A stretch of 64,000 nt of DNA from an uncultured Emergencia sp. (GCA_937997955.1 CALLDR010000133.1:1-64000), one strand, 5' to 3'; numbered from the stretch's first letter, positions 18,007 through 27,522 are shown. Notes: generated by a model not told the origin, from the sequence alone. Made by a program: numbers and translations.

Positions 18007-18246
18007 CTAATACATCTCTCTGTAGTAGTATCCGCCGGCCGTAATGCCAAAACGCGCCACCGCTTCCCGGACAGCCGCCTCATCCGCTTTGGCGCAGATC
18101 CAGCAAAGGCCGCAGCTTGCGGTAATAGACCGGGGTACCGGCACGATTCTTCCCGGAACCCCCTCCTGGCTGCAATACCGCTCCATGGCCATGGCATCTG
18201 TCGTCGACTGAAAGGTCACCACCAGTTTTTCTTCCTTCTGTCTCAT
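18007..18246 (-). CDS. DUF3343 protein, putative selenium/sulfur carrier
   Basis: A 79-residue protein of the DUF3343 family, which is described as a putative Se/S-carrier-like group. It has a cysteine pair in SITASCGLCWICA (around residues 45-52) in the expected central position. The ATG at 18246 follows AGGTG; a GTG one codon earlier is an alternative. Only 4 bases or so separate it from yedF, and it closes the 11-gene minus-strand run. With the desulfurase and YedF upstream, a role in passing sulfur or selenium atoms is likely. Confidence 0.8.
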   Translation of the reverse strand: MRQKEEKLVVTFQSTTDAMAMERYCSQEGVPGRIVPVPRSITASCGLCWICAKADEAAVREAVARFGITAGGYYYREMY

Positions 18247-18253
18247 CACACAC

Positions 18254-18877
18254 CTACGGCTTTACGATCTTTCCCGCGCCGTCCAGCTTTTCTACGATGG
18301 TATACATGTTGGTGACAGTTCCCACCTGTATCTTTTCTCCCAGGTCAAAGAAATTGGCACAGGTCCCGCAGGTCAGGATCTCCGTTCCCCGTTCTTCCAG
18401 CTCGCGCAGATCCGCCAGAGACGCCGAACCCTCCGCCGTCAGCTTGGCACCGCTGTTGTAGAAAATGCAGCATTCCGGCGGCTGTGGAAGCTGGCTGACC
18501 GCATAAATGAAGCCTTTGATCAGCGTGCGCCCCAGCTCGTCGCTGCCGCTTCCCATGGTATCTGAATCAAAGACATACACCGTACCGAACATCGGGCCGC
18601 AGCCGCAGTCCGCTGCCGGTGCAGCGCTGGCTTCTTCTCCAGCCTGTCCACGGCCTTCCACCGCGATGGTTACGATGAAATGTCCTTCATTTTCCTGCGC
18701 GAATTCCGCCGAAGCCCCTTCGCTGGCAGCCAGCTTCAGCAGATTCTCCTTGGCGACCGCGTTATCTACGTGTACCTCTACAATCCCTTCTCCGTTTAAC
18801 TTTCCGATGGCCTTCTTGGCTTCTACCACAGGAATCGGGCATTGTTTACCCATGGCGTCTACAATCTTCTTTTCCAT
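18254..18877 (-). CDS. yedF: Selenium-associated sulfurtransferase-like protein YedF
   Basis: A 207-residue two-domain protein. The N-terminal TusA/SirA domain (about 1-70) carries the CPxP motif GKQCPIPVVEAKKA with Cys13. After a linker with a CGCG motif, the C-terminal DsrE/F-like domain (about 97-200) has the cysteine pair LTCGTCANFFDLG. This architecture marks the YedF family found in genomes that use selenium, though its exact reaction is unproven. It lies between a cysteine desulfurase and a DUF3343 gene, suggesting the desulfurase hands sulfur or selenium to it. Confidence 0.9.
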   Translation of the reverse strand: MEKKIVDAMGKQCPIPVVEAKKAIGKLNGEGIVEVHVDNAVAKENLLKLAASEGASAEFAQENEGHFIVTIAVEGRGQAGEEASAAPAADCGCGPMFGTVYVFDSDTMGSGSDELGRTLIKGFIYAVSQLPQPPECCIFYNSGAKLTAEGSASLADLRELEERGTEILTCGTCANFFDLGEKIQVGTVTNMYTIVEKLDGAGKIVKP

Positions 18878-18903
18878 TTTTTCCTCCTTTATATCAGCTT
18901 TTA

Positions 18904-20058
18904 TCAGCCTTTTACTATCTCTTTGATCGCCTGCACCGCCCTATCCACATCCTCCAGAGGCGTCCGATGGCCAAAGGCGAAACGTACCGTTCCCTGCGGA
19001 TAGGTTCCCAGGCTTTGATGTGCCAGCGGCGCACAATGCAGACCGCAGCGAGTCATGATGCCGTACTCCTCATCCAGAAGGCAGGCCATTTCTGCGTTGT
19101 CTATGGTCTGGAAATCCAGCGATACGATCCCCACACTGCTTGCCGTACCCGGCAGGCCCAAAACATTTACGGCATCGCCCAGCGGTTCTAAACCTGCCAA
19201 AAAGCGGCGGGCACAGGCCTGTTCCTTCTGATAGATTTCCTTTATACCTGTTGACGCGATGTAATCCAACGCCGCGCGCAGGCCGATGATGCCCGGCAGA
19301 TTCAGCGTCCCCGCCTCAAGCTTATCCGGCAGGAAGTCCGGCATGGCCAGCAGATGGGACACGCTTCCGGTCCCGCCGTCGATCACAGGGGAAATCCGAT
19401 CTGCCATCTCATCGGTCAGCAGCAGCGCTCCAATCCCCTGGGGACCCAGCAGTCCCTTATGACCCGTCACACACAGCGCTGACAGATGAAATTGTTCAAA
19501 ATCAATAGGTATGACGCCGGCGCTCTGTGCCGCATCCAATACGAAAGGAACACCTCTTTCATGACAAATCGCGCCGACAGATTTCGCGTCCAGTATGGTC
19601 CCGCAGACATTAGACGCGTGACTCATGACTGCCAGCCGGGTATTGGGTCGGAACAGGCCGCAAAACGCGTCAAGATCTAATATTCCCTCTTTGCTGCAGG
19701 GAGCCACAGAGACCTCTGCTCCCAGGGCCTTCATGGATTCACAAGGACGCGCCACGGCGTTATGTTCCATGGCGGAAATAATCACATGGTCCCCACGACG
19801 CAAAAAACCTTTGATGATATAATTCAGGCTGTAAGTTACGCTGGGCGTGAAAACCACATTGTTTGCCTGATGGAATCCAAACATATCTCCTAGCATAACT
19901 CTGGTCTCATAGATCTTCGCCCCCAGATCGTAGGCAGTCTCATATCCGCCCCGCCCTACGTTACAGCCGACCTCCGTGATGAATTCCGCCATAGCCTCTC
20001 CCACGCCAGGCGCTTTGGGAAAGGACGTGCTTCCATTGTCCAAATAGATCTTTCTCAT
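18904..20058 (-). CDS. Cysteine desulfurase family protein (class V aminotransferase fold)
   Basis: PLP enzyme of 384 residues that should release sulfur (or selenium) from cysteine (or selenocysteine). It starts MRKIYLDNGSTSFPKAPGV, has the PLP lysine in CVTGHKGLLGPQG (about Lys198) and a persulfide cysteine in TRCGLHCAPLAHQ (about 340-352). This subgroup commonly sits beside yedF. It follows the double-cubane reductase gene by 12 bases and precedes yedF by 26, in one operon. Whether it acts as a selenocysteine lyase is not visible. Confidence 0.88.
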   Translation of the reverse strand: MRKIYLDNGSTSFPKAPGVGEAMAEFITEVGCNVGRGGYETAYDLGAKIYETRVMLGDMFGFHQANNVVFTPSVTYSLNYIIKGFLRRGDHVIISAMEHNAVARPCESMKALGAEVSVAPCSKEGILDLDAFCGLFRPNTRLAVMSHASNVCGTILDAKSVGAICHERGVPFVLDAAQSAGVIPIDFEQFHLSALCVTGHKGLLGPQGIGALLLTDEMADRISPVIDGGTGSVSHLLAMPDFLPDKLEAGTLNLPGIIGLRAALDYIASTGIKEIYQKEQACARRFLAGLEPLGDAVNVLGLPGTASSVGIVSLDFQTIDNAEMACLLDEEYGIMTRCGLHCAPLAHQSLGTYPQGTVRFAFGHRTPLEDVDRAVQAIKEIVKG

Positions 20059-20070
20059 TTGCCAGCCTTT

Positions 20071-21213
20071 CTACAGCATCTCAACAAAGGCTGCGATTCT
20101 GGTCCGCAGCTGCTCTGTGTCTGTGGTTGAGTAATCTGTTTCGATATAGGTGTACGGAATCTGCTTTTTCTCACAGACGAATCGTCTGATGCCGTAGGAC
20201 TCCACGCTGTAAGTGTGGCATGCCTGCAGAACCACTTCCACAACCCCGTCGATGTGATATTCGTCGATCATCTGGTTCAGCAGGTCGTACCGGTTGGTAT
20301 TCGGTGACATGCAGGAGCATCCGATATTGAGATATCTTCTGGCGATGGCCTCATAGATATCCTCCGCATCCTCGTCCACCAGCTCGTGAATGGACTTTGC
20401 TCCGCCGCAGTTTTCCAGGGCGACCACGTTGGCGCCGGCCTCTTCCAGACAGGACAGGATCTTCCCGGCCACGCCGCCGATCGGACTTCCCGTGATCAGG
20501 ATTCTCGGTCCCTTCTTCACCCGCTCTGTTCTCGCCGCCACAGACGCGGTGATCTGCTTCACCTCCTCGATCAGCGCCTCCTTGTCAAACCGGAAGGTCG
20601 CGCCGTTCAGTACGCTGAACATCTCCTGTCCCGTCATCGGCGGCGGATCCATCTTCATGGTTTCATAGAACCCGGTCAGGGCCTTCCGCTCCTCGTTCTT
20701 CAGATGGACCGCCTGGCGCAGCTTTTCTTCTGTAATTTCCACGCCAAACCGCTCCTCTATGACATCCTTCAGCCGGTACAGCTCTTCCTTCCACAGCTTC
20801 AGTCCCTTTTCGCTCTGGGTGTTGGGCAGCTCCATAACGTGAACCGGCTTGATCTCGCCCAGAAACTCGTACATCTTTTTCTTCCCATCGCAGGTGGTCT
20901 CTCCGATGATCAGATCCGAGAAATAGAAGTACGGACATTTATCTGTCTTCGCGAAACCATAGCTGGATTTGATCAGAGGGCACAGGTTCCTCGGCAGAAC
21001 CTCCTCCGCATCTGGAATGGTCTCATCTGAGACAGAGCACAGGCTCACTGTGGCCGCGCCTGCAGCCACAGCAAATTCCTGCGGCAAATACGTACAGAAG
21101 GTTCCGATCAGCGGAATTCCCTTCTTCTTCAGCTCCATGGCCGCCAGAAAAGAATTTTTTCTCTGCTCTCCGAACTCATCAAACACCTTCGGCAATTCAT
21201 CTACTAGTTTCAT
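20071..21213 (-). CDS. Double-cubane-cluster-type reductase, 2-hydroxyacyl-CoA dehydratase D family (YjiM-like)
   Basis: A 380-residue member of the 2-hydroxyglutaryl-CoA dehydratase D-component family. Cysteines in IGTFCTYLP, PRNLCPLIK, GETTCDGKKK, ALENCGG, IGCSCMSP and VLQACHTYS are spread as in the subgroup that binds an [8Fe-9S] double-cubane cluster and reduces small substrates at very low potential. There is no second dehydratase subunit in the operon, which favours that subgroup over a true dehydratase. AGGAGG lies 6 bases before the chosen ATG (21211-21213). Its ATP-driven activator is encoded directly upstream. The natural substrate is unknown. Confidence 0.85.
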   Translation of the reverse strand: MKLVDELPKVFDEFGEQRKNSFLAAMELKKKGIPLIGTFCTYLPQEFAVAAGAATVSLCSVSDETIPDAEEVLPRNLCPLIKSSYGFAKTDKCPYFYFSDLIIGETTCDGKKKMYEFLGEIKPVHVMELPNTQSEKGLKLWKEELYRLKDVIEERFGVEITEEKLRQAVHLKNEERKALTGFYETMKMDPPPMTGQEMFSVLNGATFRFDKEALIEEVKQITASVAARTERVKKGPRILITGSPIGGVAGKILSCLEEAGANVVALENCGGAKSIHELVDEDAEDIYEAIARRYLNIGCSCMSPNTNRYDLLNQMIDEYHIDGVVEVVLQACHTYSVESYGIRRFVCEKKQIPYTYIETDYSTTDTEQLRTRIAAFVEML

Positions 21214-21227
21214 GTTGTTCCTCCTCA

Positions 21228-22016
21228 TCATATTTCCTTATGATACTTCTCGTAACCGATCAAAGCTGCGCCCAGCGCGCCGGCATAACGACCGTCCCTG
21301 CTGGCCAGCACAGGCTGCTTCAGCTTTTCCGACAGCCGCTCCACGAAAAAGGGCTGATCGCTGAGGCCGCCGGTCATACAGTAGCCCCCGCTGCCGGCAG
21401 TCATTCTGCCGCACTGGCTTTTTACCTTCTCTGCGATGGAATCTACAATGCCGCAGGCGATATCCTCCTTGGCTGCGCCCTTTCCCATGAGTCCGATGAC
21501 CTCCGACTCCGCAAAGACCGCGCACATAGAATTGATCGGCGTCAGGGTTCCTTTGGCCGCCAGCTGGTACAGCTGTTCCGTGGACACGCCCAGAGACCCC
21601 GCCATGACCTCCAGAAACCGTCCGGTTCCCGCCGCGCATTTGTCGTTCATGAGAAAATCCTTTACCGTTCCGTTTTCCATGGCGATGACCTTGGTATCCT
21701 GTCCACCGATATCGATGATCCTGAAGCTGCCTTTGCCAAAGAGCCAGGCCGCCCCTTTGCCGTGACAGGTGATCTCCGTTACGGCCCGGTCAGCAAAGGC
21801 GACGCTGCCCCGTCCATAGCCGGTAGCTGTGCAGTACATCTGCGCCGTATCCACCTTGGACGCTTTCAACAGCTCCCATATTCGCCCCGCCGTCTCCACG
21901 CTGTTCCAGCCTGAAGGCAGCACCTCCATCAGCGCGGGCCGCCCGGCTTCGTCCAGGACCGCCACCTTCGCGTACGTCGATCCAATATCAATTCCAACAA
22001 AGTCCACTGTCCTCAT
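21228..22016 (-). CDS. ATP-dependent activator of the double-cubane reductase (HgdC/YjiL-like)
   Basis: A 262-residue ASKHA-fold ATPase that, as a dimer bridged by one [4Fe-4S] cluster, injects low-potential electrons into its partner. ATP-binding motifs are GIDIGSTYAKVAVLD (8-22) and IIDIGGQDTKVI (100-111); the cluster cysteines are Cys127 (NDKCAAGTGRF) and Cys165 (NSMCAVFAESE). Its start overlaps the RACo stop by 4 bases and its end precedes the reductase start, so the pair is co-expressed. Confidence 0.9.
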   Translation of the reverse strand: MRTVDFVGIDIGSTYAKVAVLDEAGRPALMEVLPSGWNSVETAGRIWELLKASKVDTAQMYCTATGYGRGSVAFADRAVTEITCHGKGAAWLFGKGSFRIIDIGGQDTKVIAMENGTVKDFLMNDKCAAGTGRFLEVMAGSLGVSTEQLYQLAAKGTLTPINSMCAVFAESEVIGLMGKGAAKEDIACGIVDSIAEKVKSQCGRMTAGSGGYCMTGGLSDQPFFVERLSEKLKQPVLASRDGRYAGALGAALIGYEKYHKEI

Positions 22017-23707
22017 CCCTTCCTTTCTGTATCAAAACGCATGCAGTCCGTGAACAGTCTCTCATAGCCCTCCCGCTGAGAAAGCTCCACATATTCGATG
22101 GAAGAAGAAAGCGTTTCCAGCTCCTCTTTCACCCTGCGTGACATCAGCGCCATATACGCCCCGGCCTTGGACGCGTTCCCCACATAGGAGATTCTGGATT
22201 CCACCTCCCGCGGCAGGATCCCGGCTCCAACCAGGCTTTTGGCAGGCAGATGGGCGCCGAACTGACCTGCCACGAGAACGCCGTCCAGATCCCCCATCTC
22301 CATGCCCTGGCTGTGCAGCAGGGTGTAAAACCCCGACAGGATTGCGCCCTTTGCCAGCTGGACCTGCCGCACGTCGCTCTGCGTGACCCGCAGCGCCGGC
22401 GACTCCGAAAGAATGAAATACCGTTTCTTTCCGTCCTGACCCAGCAGGGTCTTACGTGGGTCCCCTTCCGCCAGAGATTCCCTCCGCAAAAAGACACCAC
22501 TCGCCTTCACCAGTCCTTTGTCCACCAGTTCACGGACGGCGGCCAGAATGCCGCTTCCGCAAAGTCCGGACGGCGGCTTGTCTCCGATGACCGAAAGCCT
22601 TACGCCTCCCTCCGTGATCTCCACATCTTCTATGGCTCCATCGGCGGCCCGCATTCCGGCGGAGATGTTCATGCCTTCCAGGGCCGGTCCGGCTGCGCAG
22701 GAACAGCTGGAAAGGCTGCCCTCCTTCGACAGGACAATTTCGCCGTTGGTGCCGATATCGATAAACAGGAGGTTCTCCTTCCGTTGCCGCAGGCCGCATA
22801 CATAAGCGCCAGCCACAATGTCCGCGCCGATATAAGCAGAAACAGAAGGCAGACAGTACAGTCTGGCCTGCTCCGCCGCTTCCAGCCCAATGGACGCCGC
22901 CGGTAATACCTTTGACGAAGTGAAGGACGGCAGGAACGGCGCCTGGCCGATGGACCTGGCATCCACGCCCAGCAGCATGTGCAGCATGGTCGTATTGGCG
23001 GCAACCGCGATCTCGTAGACAGACCGCCTGGAGATCCCGGCTTTCGCGCATACCTCCTCCAGCATCTCATTGATGGAGCAGACAATAACGCGCTGCAGAG
23101 CCCGCGCTCCATCTTCCGGATGCTCTATTTCGTAGGTGATGCGTGTCAACACGTCCAGACCATACAGCTTCTGGGCATTGATCCGGGCGGCGCTCGCCAC
23201 TTCTCTGCCGCTTAGAAGATCCGTCAGGGACAGTACCACCGTGGTTGTTCCAATATCCAGAGCGGCGCCGTACATCAGATCCGTCGTATCCCCCTCCTCG
23301 CGGGAGAGCAGCGTATCCTCATAGTAGACAGACGTCATGCCTCTTCCCGGTGAAAACTGCTTGCGGACAGAAGGTTCATAGGCAAAGTCCGGCATGAAAC
23401 CGGATTCCAGCACGCGATGGATGCCTTCCCTGCGCAGCAGTTCCACCGTCATATCCCGATCTGCCGAAAGCAAGCATGCCAATCTGACCCCATCCTCCAA
23501 TTCCGCTTCTCCTAACAGACGCCGCTCCGTTTCAGCAGCCGGCGGCAAAGAGCAGCCGCTGATTCGTACACGGCATTTCCCACAGGTGCCTTTGCCATTA
23601 CAGGCATTGTCGACATGCATACCCGCGTGCAGCAACGCTTCCATCAGATTGGAACCTTCCCGGCAGAGGATTCTCCTGCCGCTTCCCTTTTCCGTAATTT
23701 CAATCAT
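22013..23707 (-). CDS. RACo-like corrinoid protein reductive activator
   Basis: A 564-residue protein with an N-terminal plant-type [2Fe-2S] ferredoxin domain (cysteines 36, 42, 45 and 78), a linker, and a C-terminal ASKHA ATPase domain from about residue 145 (GAALDIGTTTVVLSL, LLFIDIGTNGEIV, LCGSGILAAVREL). Such proteins use ATP to reduce inactive Co(II) corrinoids back to Co(I) for methyl transfer. It overlaps the MtaA-like methyltransferase gene upstream by 8 bases and the activator gene downstream by 4, so it is tightly coupled to both. Its likely client is the corrinoid protein at 29,846-30,535. Confidence 0.9.
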   Translation of the reverse strand: MIEITEKGSGRRILCREGSNLMEALLHAGMHVDNACNGKGTCGKCRVRISGCSLPPAAETERRLLGEAELEDGVRLACLLSADRDMTVELLRREGIHRVLESGFMPDFAYEPSVRKQFSPGRGMTSVYYEDTLLSREEGDTTDLMYGAALDIGTTTVVLSLTDLLSGREVASAARINAQKLYGLDVLTRITYEIEHPEDGARALQRVIVCSINEMLEEVCAKAGISRRSVYEIAVAANTTMLHMLLGVDARSIGQAPFLPSFTSSKVLPAASIGLEAAEQARLYCLPSVSAYIGADIVAGAYVCGLRQRKENLLFIDIGTNGEIVLSKEGSLSSCSCAAGPALEGMNISAGMRAADGAIEDVEITEGGVRLSVIGDKPPSGLCGSGILAAVRELVDKGLVKASGVFLRRESLAEGDPRKTLLGQDGKKRYFILSESPALRVTQSDVRQVQLAKGAILSGFYTLLHSQGMEMGDLDGVLVAGQFGAHLPAKSLVGAGILPREVESRISYVGNASKAGAYMALMSRRVKEELETLSSSIEYVELSQREGYERLFTDCMRFDTERKG

Positions 23708-24731
23708 CTATCTTCTCCTGCACGCTGCGGCACATGGCCTGTATGTTGGCTATAGGCGACCTCATTCCGAGGCCACAGGCGGGCGAGAGTATATCCGCTC
23801 CGTTTTTTATGCATCCTCTTGCCAACTGCCCTACTTTTTCCGGCGCTGCAAACTCCAAGGCATAAGTACTGACATTTCCCATCAGGATCCTTCTGCTCAG
23901 GTTGGCTCTCGCCTCTCTCATGGGGACGACAGAATCAAAACTGAGCGCCTGGCTTCGGATCAAATCCACCTGCTCATAGACCTGTTTCATCTGCCCACAG
24001 ATGTGAACGATGGTTCCCCCTACGATATCAGAGATACCCTCGAGCAGTTGATTCAAGTACCTCACCGCATACTGCTCGAAAAGCTTTGGTCCCAAAATCT
24101 CCCCTGTACCGCTGGGGTCGGAAATCGCAATCACATCAGCGCCGGCTTCAGCCTGAGCTCTGGCAAATCGGATCAGCTGTTCCGTGACGAATTGGAGCAG
24201 CTGATGGGCGGCATCGGGATTCCTTCTCATCTCCCTATACAGTGTTGTCGGCTCCAATACTGACCCTGCCGTACTGATGGGACCTGTAAGATTTCCGATG
24301 ATCGGAACCTTCGAAGATGCGTCCGCCTTCAGAATACTGATGGCGTCCAGCACGATCCTGCTTCTCCCCTCTTCCAGAGAAACCGGTGACAGACTTGTCC
24401 ACTCCTCCGCAGACTGGATCGCATAACCGGTCACATGGGGTTCATATACATCGCTGCCCAGATCCACTTCGGACCCCATCTCCTCTGCTTCCACGGTCAT
24501 ACAGAAGGGGACTCCATAATTCTCAAAACAGCCCTGATTCAGAACAGCCTTTGCCAGGCCTGCCATAGCAGCCGCATCCGTATGCGCTTCAGGAAGGAAC
24601 AAACCACACTCTCTCATCAGGTCCTGGGTGATCATATTCATCATGCCCCCAGGACAAATGCAGGGAGGCCGGTCAACAGCCTCCCCTGACAGAACACGAT
24701 GCAGTCTTTCCTTACAATTCATTTTTTCCAT
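23700..24731 (-). CDS. MtaA/UroD-family corrinoid-linked methyltransferase
   Basis: A 343-residue protein of the uroporphyrinogen decarboxylase-like superfamily. It keeps the zinc ligand pattern of methylcobamide:thiol methyltransferases: His243 and Cys245 in IVHICGQ and Cys319 in LSPACGLG. Such enzymes move methyl groups between a corrinoid protein and a thiol or other acceptor. It is co-transcribed with a RACo-like activator (8-base overlap) and follows a shorter homologue. The methyl donor and acceptor cannot be named. Confidence 0.85.
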   Translation of the reverse strand: MEKMNCKERLHRVLSGEAVDRPPCICPGGMMNMITQDLMRECGLFLPEAHTDAAAMAGLAKAVLNQGCFENYGVPFCMTVEAEEMGSEVDLGSDVYEPHVTGYAIQSAEEWTSLSPVSLEEGRSRIVLDAISILKADASSKVPIIGNLTGPISTAGSVLEPTTLYREMRRNPDAAHQLLQFVTEQLIRFARAQAEAGADVIAISDPSGTGEILGPKLFEQYAVRYLNQLLEGISDIVGGTIVHICGQMKQVYEQVDLIRSQALSFDSVVPMREARANLSRRILMGNVSTYALEFAAPEKVGQLARGCIKNGADILSPACGLGMRSPIANIQAMCRSVQEKIDD

Positions 24732-24744
24732 TTCAACCTTCTCC

Positions 24745-25614
24745 TTACAGCAGCCGAAGACCTTTTATCTTTCTGTTTTCCAGCATATATCGGGTATTCC
24801 GAATGCACATTTGGCCGACAAATCTGGTTTTGCCGGCGGCTTCTTCACATCCCTGCGCGTATGTCATCGCTCCCGAGAGGGATATGTCCTCCCACTCCGC
24901 CTTTTCAATGCCCAGCAGAGCAAAGGCGGTTTTCGGACAAAGCAGGACCAGTACGTCTTCTGGTAATGCCGCTTCCAGCTTCTTCATCAGGGGATATGTG
25001 AAAACCTCCGCCATCCAGGCTCCATGCTTTGGTCCCAGAATATTGACGCCGCCAGCAGAATCCGCGTAACTGATCAGCTTTACCCCCGCCCCTGCCGCTT
25101 CCACAGCAAAGGCGAAAATATTCTCTTCCATTTTCCTTAAAATCCGTTCCATGGCTTCCGGCGCTTTCCTCATCAAAGGAAAAAGATCTTTCCCATCCAT
25201 AAGACTGTTGAGAATGGTAAAAGGGCCTGAAATATCCAACACGACCGTTTCGCCCTGAGAACAGAGATTTTTGCACGCTGTCAGAACCTGCGCGATCCGC
25301 CCTTCAGAGAAGTCTATGTCCGGCAGCTCCAGGACATCCTGCCAGGTCCTGCACACGGGCGCCCCCGCTCTTGGACCGGTGCGCCCGTCGCCCATGCGGA
25401 TCTTTCCTCCCATCGCCTCCGCTTCTACCGTATGACAGAAGGGCAGTTCACAAAATGTGCTGCCCTCCTGTCTTTTGATCTCACGCGCCAGAACTTCCAT
25501 AGTCTCACTATGCAGATAAGCATCCGGGAAGGACAAATTCAGCCGTTCCGTAACCTCAGGTGAAATACCTGCCGCATTATCATAAGTACAGGAAAAATCG
25601 ACAATCTTTTTCAT
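24745..25614 (-). CDS. Short MtaA/UroD-family protein with altered zinc site
   Basis: A 289-residue homologue of the neighbouring methyltransferase. The central PFCHTVEAEAMGGKIRMG region parallels PFCMTVEAEEMGSEVDLG next door. At the zinc site the first histidine is replaced: VLVLLCPK has Leu224 and Cys226, while Cys270 (GQMCIRN) is kept. The N terminus is also about 35 residues shorter. It may be a non-catalytic partner or use a different ligand set. The reading frame is intact, which argues against a pseudogene. Confidence 0.75.
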   Translation of the reverse strand: MKKIVDFSCTYDNAAGISPEVTERLNLSFPDAYLHSETMEVLAREIKRQEGSTFCELPFCHTVEAEAMGGKIRMGDGRTGPRAGAPVCRTWQDVLELPDIDFSEGRIAQVLTACKNLCSQGETVVLDISGPFTILNSLMDGKDLFPLMRKAPEAMERILRKMEENIFAFAVEAAGAGVKLISYADSAGGVNILGPKHGAWMAEVFTYPLMKKLEAALPEDVLVLLCPKTAFALLGIEKAEWEDISLSGAMTYAQGCEEAAGKTRFVGQMCIRNTRYMLENRKIKGLRLL

Positions 25615-25632
25615 CTGGCGTCCTTCCTTTCA

Positions 25633-26388
25633 TCAGTTATTGATCGTCCAATGAAGGATTCTGGCCTTCAGCAGATCGAACAAATACAGAATGATGACCA
25701 GAATAGCCGCCATGAACAGGAAACCTACCGCCACCAAATCAAACCTTCCAAAGTCCGAATAGTATTGGATGAAGAATCCCATGCCAGAGTCAGTTCCGAA
25801 CATTTCCGCTACTGCCAGCAGCATGAAAGCAAACTTCAATGCAATAGTACAGCCGGTGAGAATACCAGGCGCCGCACCCGGCAGAATGATCTTAAACAGC
25901 TTCTCCATGGCCGGAATCTCCAGCGTCTCCGCAGTCTCCAGATATCGTTTGTCTATGGTCATAACTGCACTGATAGTCGTTCCCAAAATCAGCCAGAAGC
26001 ATCCCAGAAAAATGATAAAAATGGACGCGATCTTAAAAGACGGCAGAATGTTGATCGCATAAGGCGTCAGCAGCGTAACAGGTATCGCGCTGAACCCGTT
26101 GATATACGGCGTCAGGTTTCTCCTGATTCTGCTTTTCAAACCGATCAGAGACCCCAGGGCAATCCCTGCGATGACCGCGCTGAAATAGGAAAATACGAAG
26201 AGAAACATAGAACTCTTAAAACCGTCAATCAGCTTGTCAAAGTACTGTACAAAGAGGGGCGGGATCACCTTCATGCTGTAAAACAGAAAGGGATCCAGCA
26301 GATGGAACACATCGGTCAGTAAATAGTAGCCGACGACAATCCCCACCGCGATCAATATTTTTCCCAGATGCTTTTTCAAAAGACTCAT
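25633..26388 (-). CDS. ABC transporter permease (nitrate/sulfonate/taurine type)
   Basis: A 251-residue inner-membrane permease with six predicted membrane segments and the cytoplasmic coupling loop around TLEIPAMEKLFKIILPGAAPG (EAA-type motif, about 144-165). Family members pair with SsuB/TauB ATPases. It is third in the operon after the ATPase and the binding protein. Substrate not evident; this class takes up sulfonates, taurine, pyrimidine precursors and other small compounds. Confidence 0.88.
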   Translation of the reverse strand: MSLLKKHLGKILIAVGIVVGYYLLTDVFHLLDPFLFYSMKVIPPLFVQYFDKLIDGFKSSMFLFVFSYFSAVIAGIALGSLIGLKSRIRRNLTPYINGFSAIPVTLLTPYAINILPSFKIASIFIIFLGCFWLILGTTISAVMTIDKRYLETAETLEIPAMEKLFKIILPGAAPGILTGCTIALKFAFMLLAVAEMFGTDSGMGFFIQYYSDFGRFDLVAVGFLFMAAILVIILYLFDLLKARILHWTINN

Positions 26389-26409
26389 TGTGTTCTTTCC
26401 TCCATCGTA

Positions 26410-27522
26410 TTACAGATTATTCTCTGCAAACTCTTCCTGCTTCGTCTTAAAGAACTCGCTGTCCGGATAATCTTCTACCAGCGAATCCAAGGCTTTTTTA
26501 TAAATTTCGGTATTGATGTGGTCCTCAATATTGACTTCGTCCTTGATGGAAGAGTCCAAGCCGGAATAGCCGATCTCAAAGATCTTGTTCCACATCTTGA
26601 TAACGCTGTTCTTGTACGGGTCAGTATTGTATTTCATATGCTCGCTGAGGACAAAGCTTTCCACAGTTTCTTTCTTCAGATCCAGATTTTCTACGACCAG
26701 ATCCACGACTTCTTCCTTGACCGCTTCATCCTGCATCAGCTCCTCTGCACGCAGATATGCCCGCATCATTCTGTAGAGCGCCTCTTCATTCTCGCTGACC
26801 CATTCGGTAGTGCCGAACATACGGCAGCAGGAGTGATTTTCCCAATATTCGTCCGGCCACATCTTTACTTCCAGGCCCAGATCCGCTGCGATCAGCTGAT
26901 GACCTGTAGCCGTAGCGCCAAAGTCTACTTCATCGTTGGCTACAGCCTGCAGTACGTCTGTATTTTTCTTATACTCAACAAACGTTACATCTTTGTTGAT
27001 GTCAAATCCCGCGTCAGAAAGGATACCTTTCAGAACTACATCAGGGGTACCTCCTCTGGTGATGCCAATTTTCTTGCCCCTAAACGACTCTAAATCTTTG
27101 AACTCTGTTTCAGGCTTACCGAATACCGGCGTCTCTCCGATAATCATATAGCCGCCCATAATCGTCCAATCCTGGCCATTGGCAATCTGTACCAATGGAC
27201 CTCCGGTTCCATAGGTGGACAGAATATCTACCTGACCGGCGTTGAGAGAGGAAGCCGCGTCAGACAGGTTGCTCAGCCACACCATTTCCACTTCCAACCC
27301 TTCTTCTTCCAAAATACCTTTGTCCTCCGCAAGGAACTGGAATACCTGTCCGGATGCCGGCTGTGCCCCCAGTCTTATCTTCAGGACTTCCTTTTCGCCC
27401 TCAGCAGAGCCGTCTCCGCCTCCATCGCTGTCGCTGCCGCAGCCAGTCATAAGGGTACAGAATGCCAGCATGGCAATTACCATCAGGCTGATCAATTTCT
27501 TCCAATGTTTTCTTTCTTTCAT
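26410..27522 (-). CDS. ABC transporter substrate-binding lipoprotein (NMT1/SsuA-like)
   Basis: A 370-residue lipoprotein: a charged start and hydrophobic stretch lead to the lipobox LMTGC (Cys about 28), followed by a Gly/Ser/Asp/Glu-rich linker and a two-lobed binding fold starting at about residue 48 (IRLGAQPASGQVFQFLAED). The protein would capture the ligand at the outer membrane face. The ATG (27520-27522) shares its A with the ATPase stop (TGATG), so translation is coupled. Ligand unknown; the downstream genes suggest a methylated or sulfur/selenium-bearing small molecule, which is inference. Confidence 0.87.
   Translation of the reverse strand: MKERKHWKKLISLMVIAMLAFCTLMTGCGSDSDGGGDGSAEGEKEVLKIRLGAQPASGQVFQFLAEDKGILEEEGLEVEMVWLSNLSDAASSLNAGQVDILSTYGTGGPLVQIANGQDWTIMGGYMIIGETPVFGKPETEFKDLESFRGKKIGITRGGTPDVVLKGILSDAGFDINKDVTFVEYKKNTDVLQAVANDEVDFGATATGHQLIAADLGLEVKMWPDEYWENHSCCRMFGTTEWVSENEEALYRMMRAYLRAEELMQDEAVKEEVVDLVVENLDLKKETVESFVLSEHMKYNTDPYKNSVIKMWNKIFEIGYSGLDSSIKDEVNIEDHINTEIYKKALDSLVEDYPDSEFFKTKQEEFAENNL

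Noticed and set aside
20071..22016. 2-hydroxyglutaryl-CoA dehydratase
   Set aside because: Only one D-family subunit plus activator is present, without the second subunit or CoA-transferase, so the double-cubane reductase subgroup fits better.
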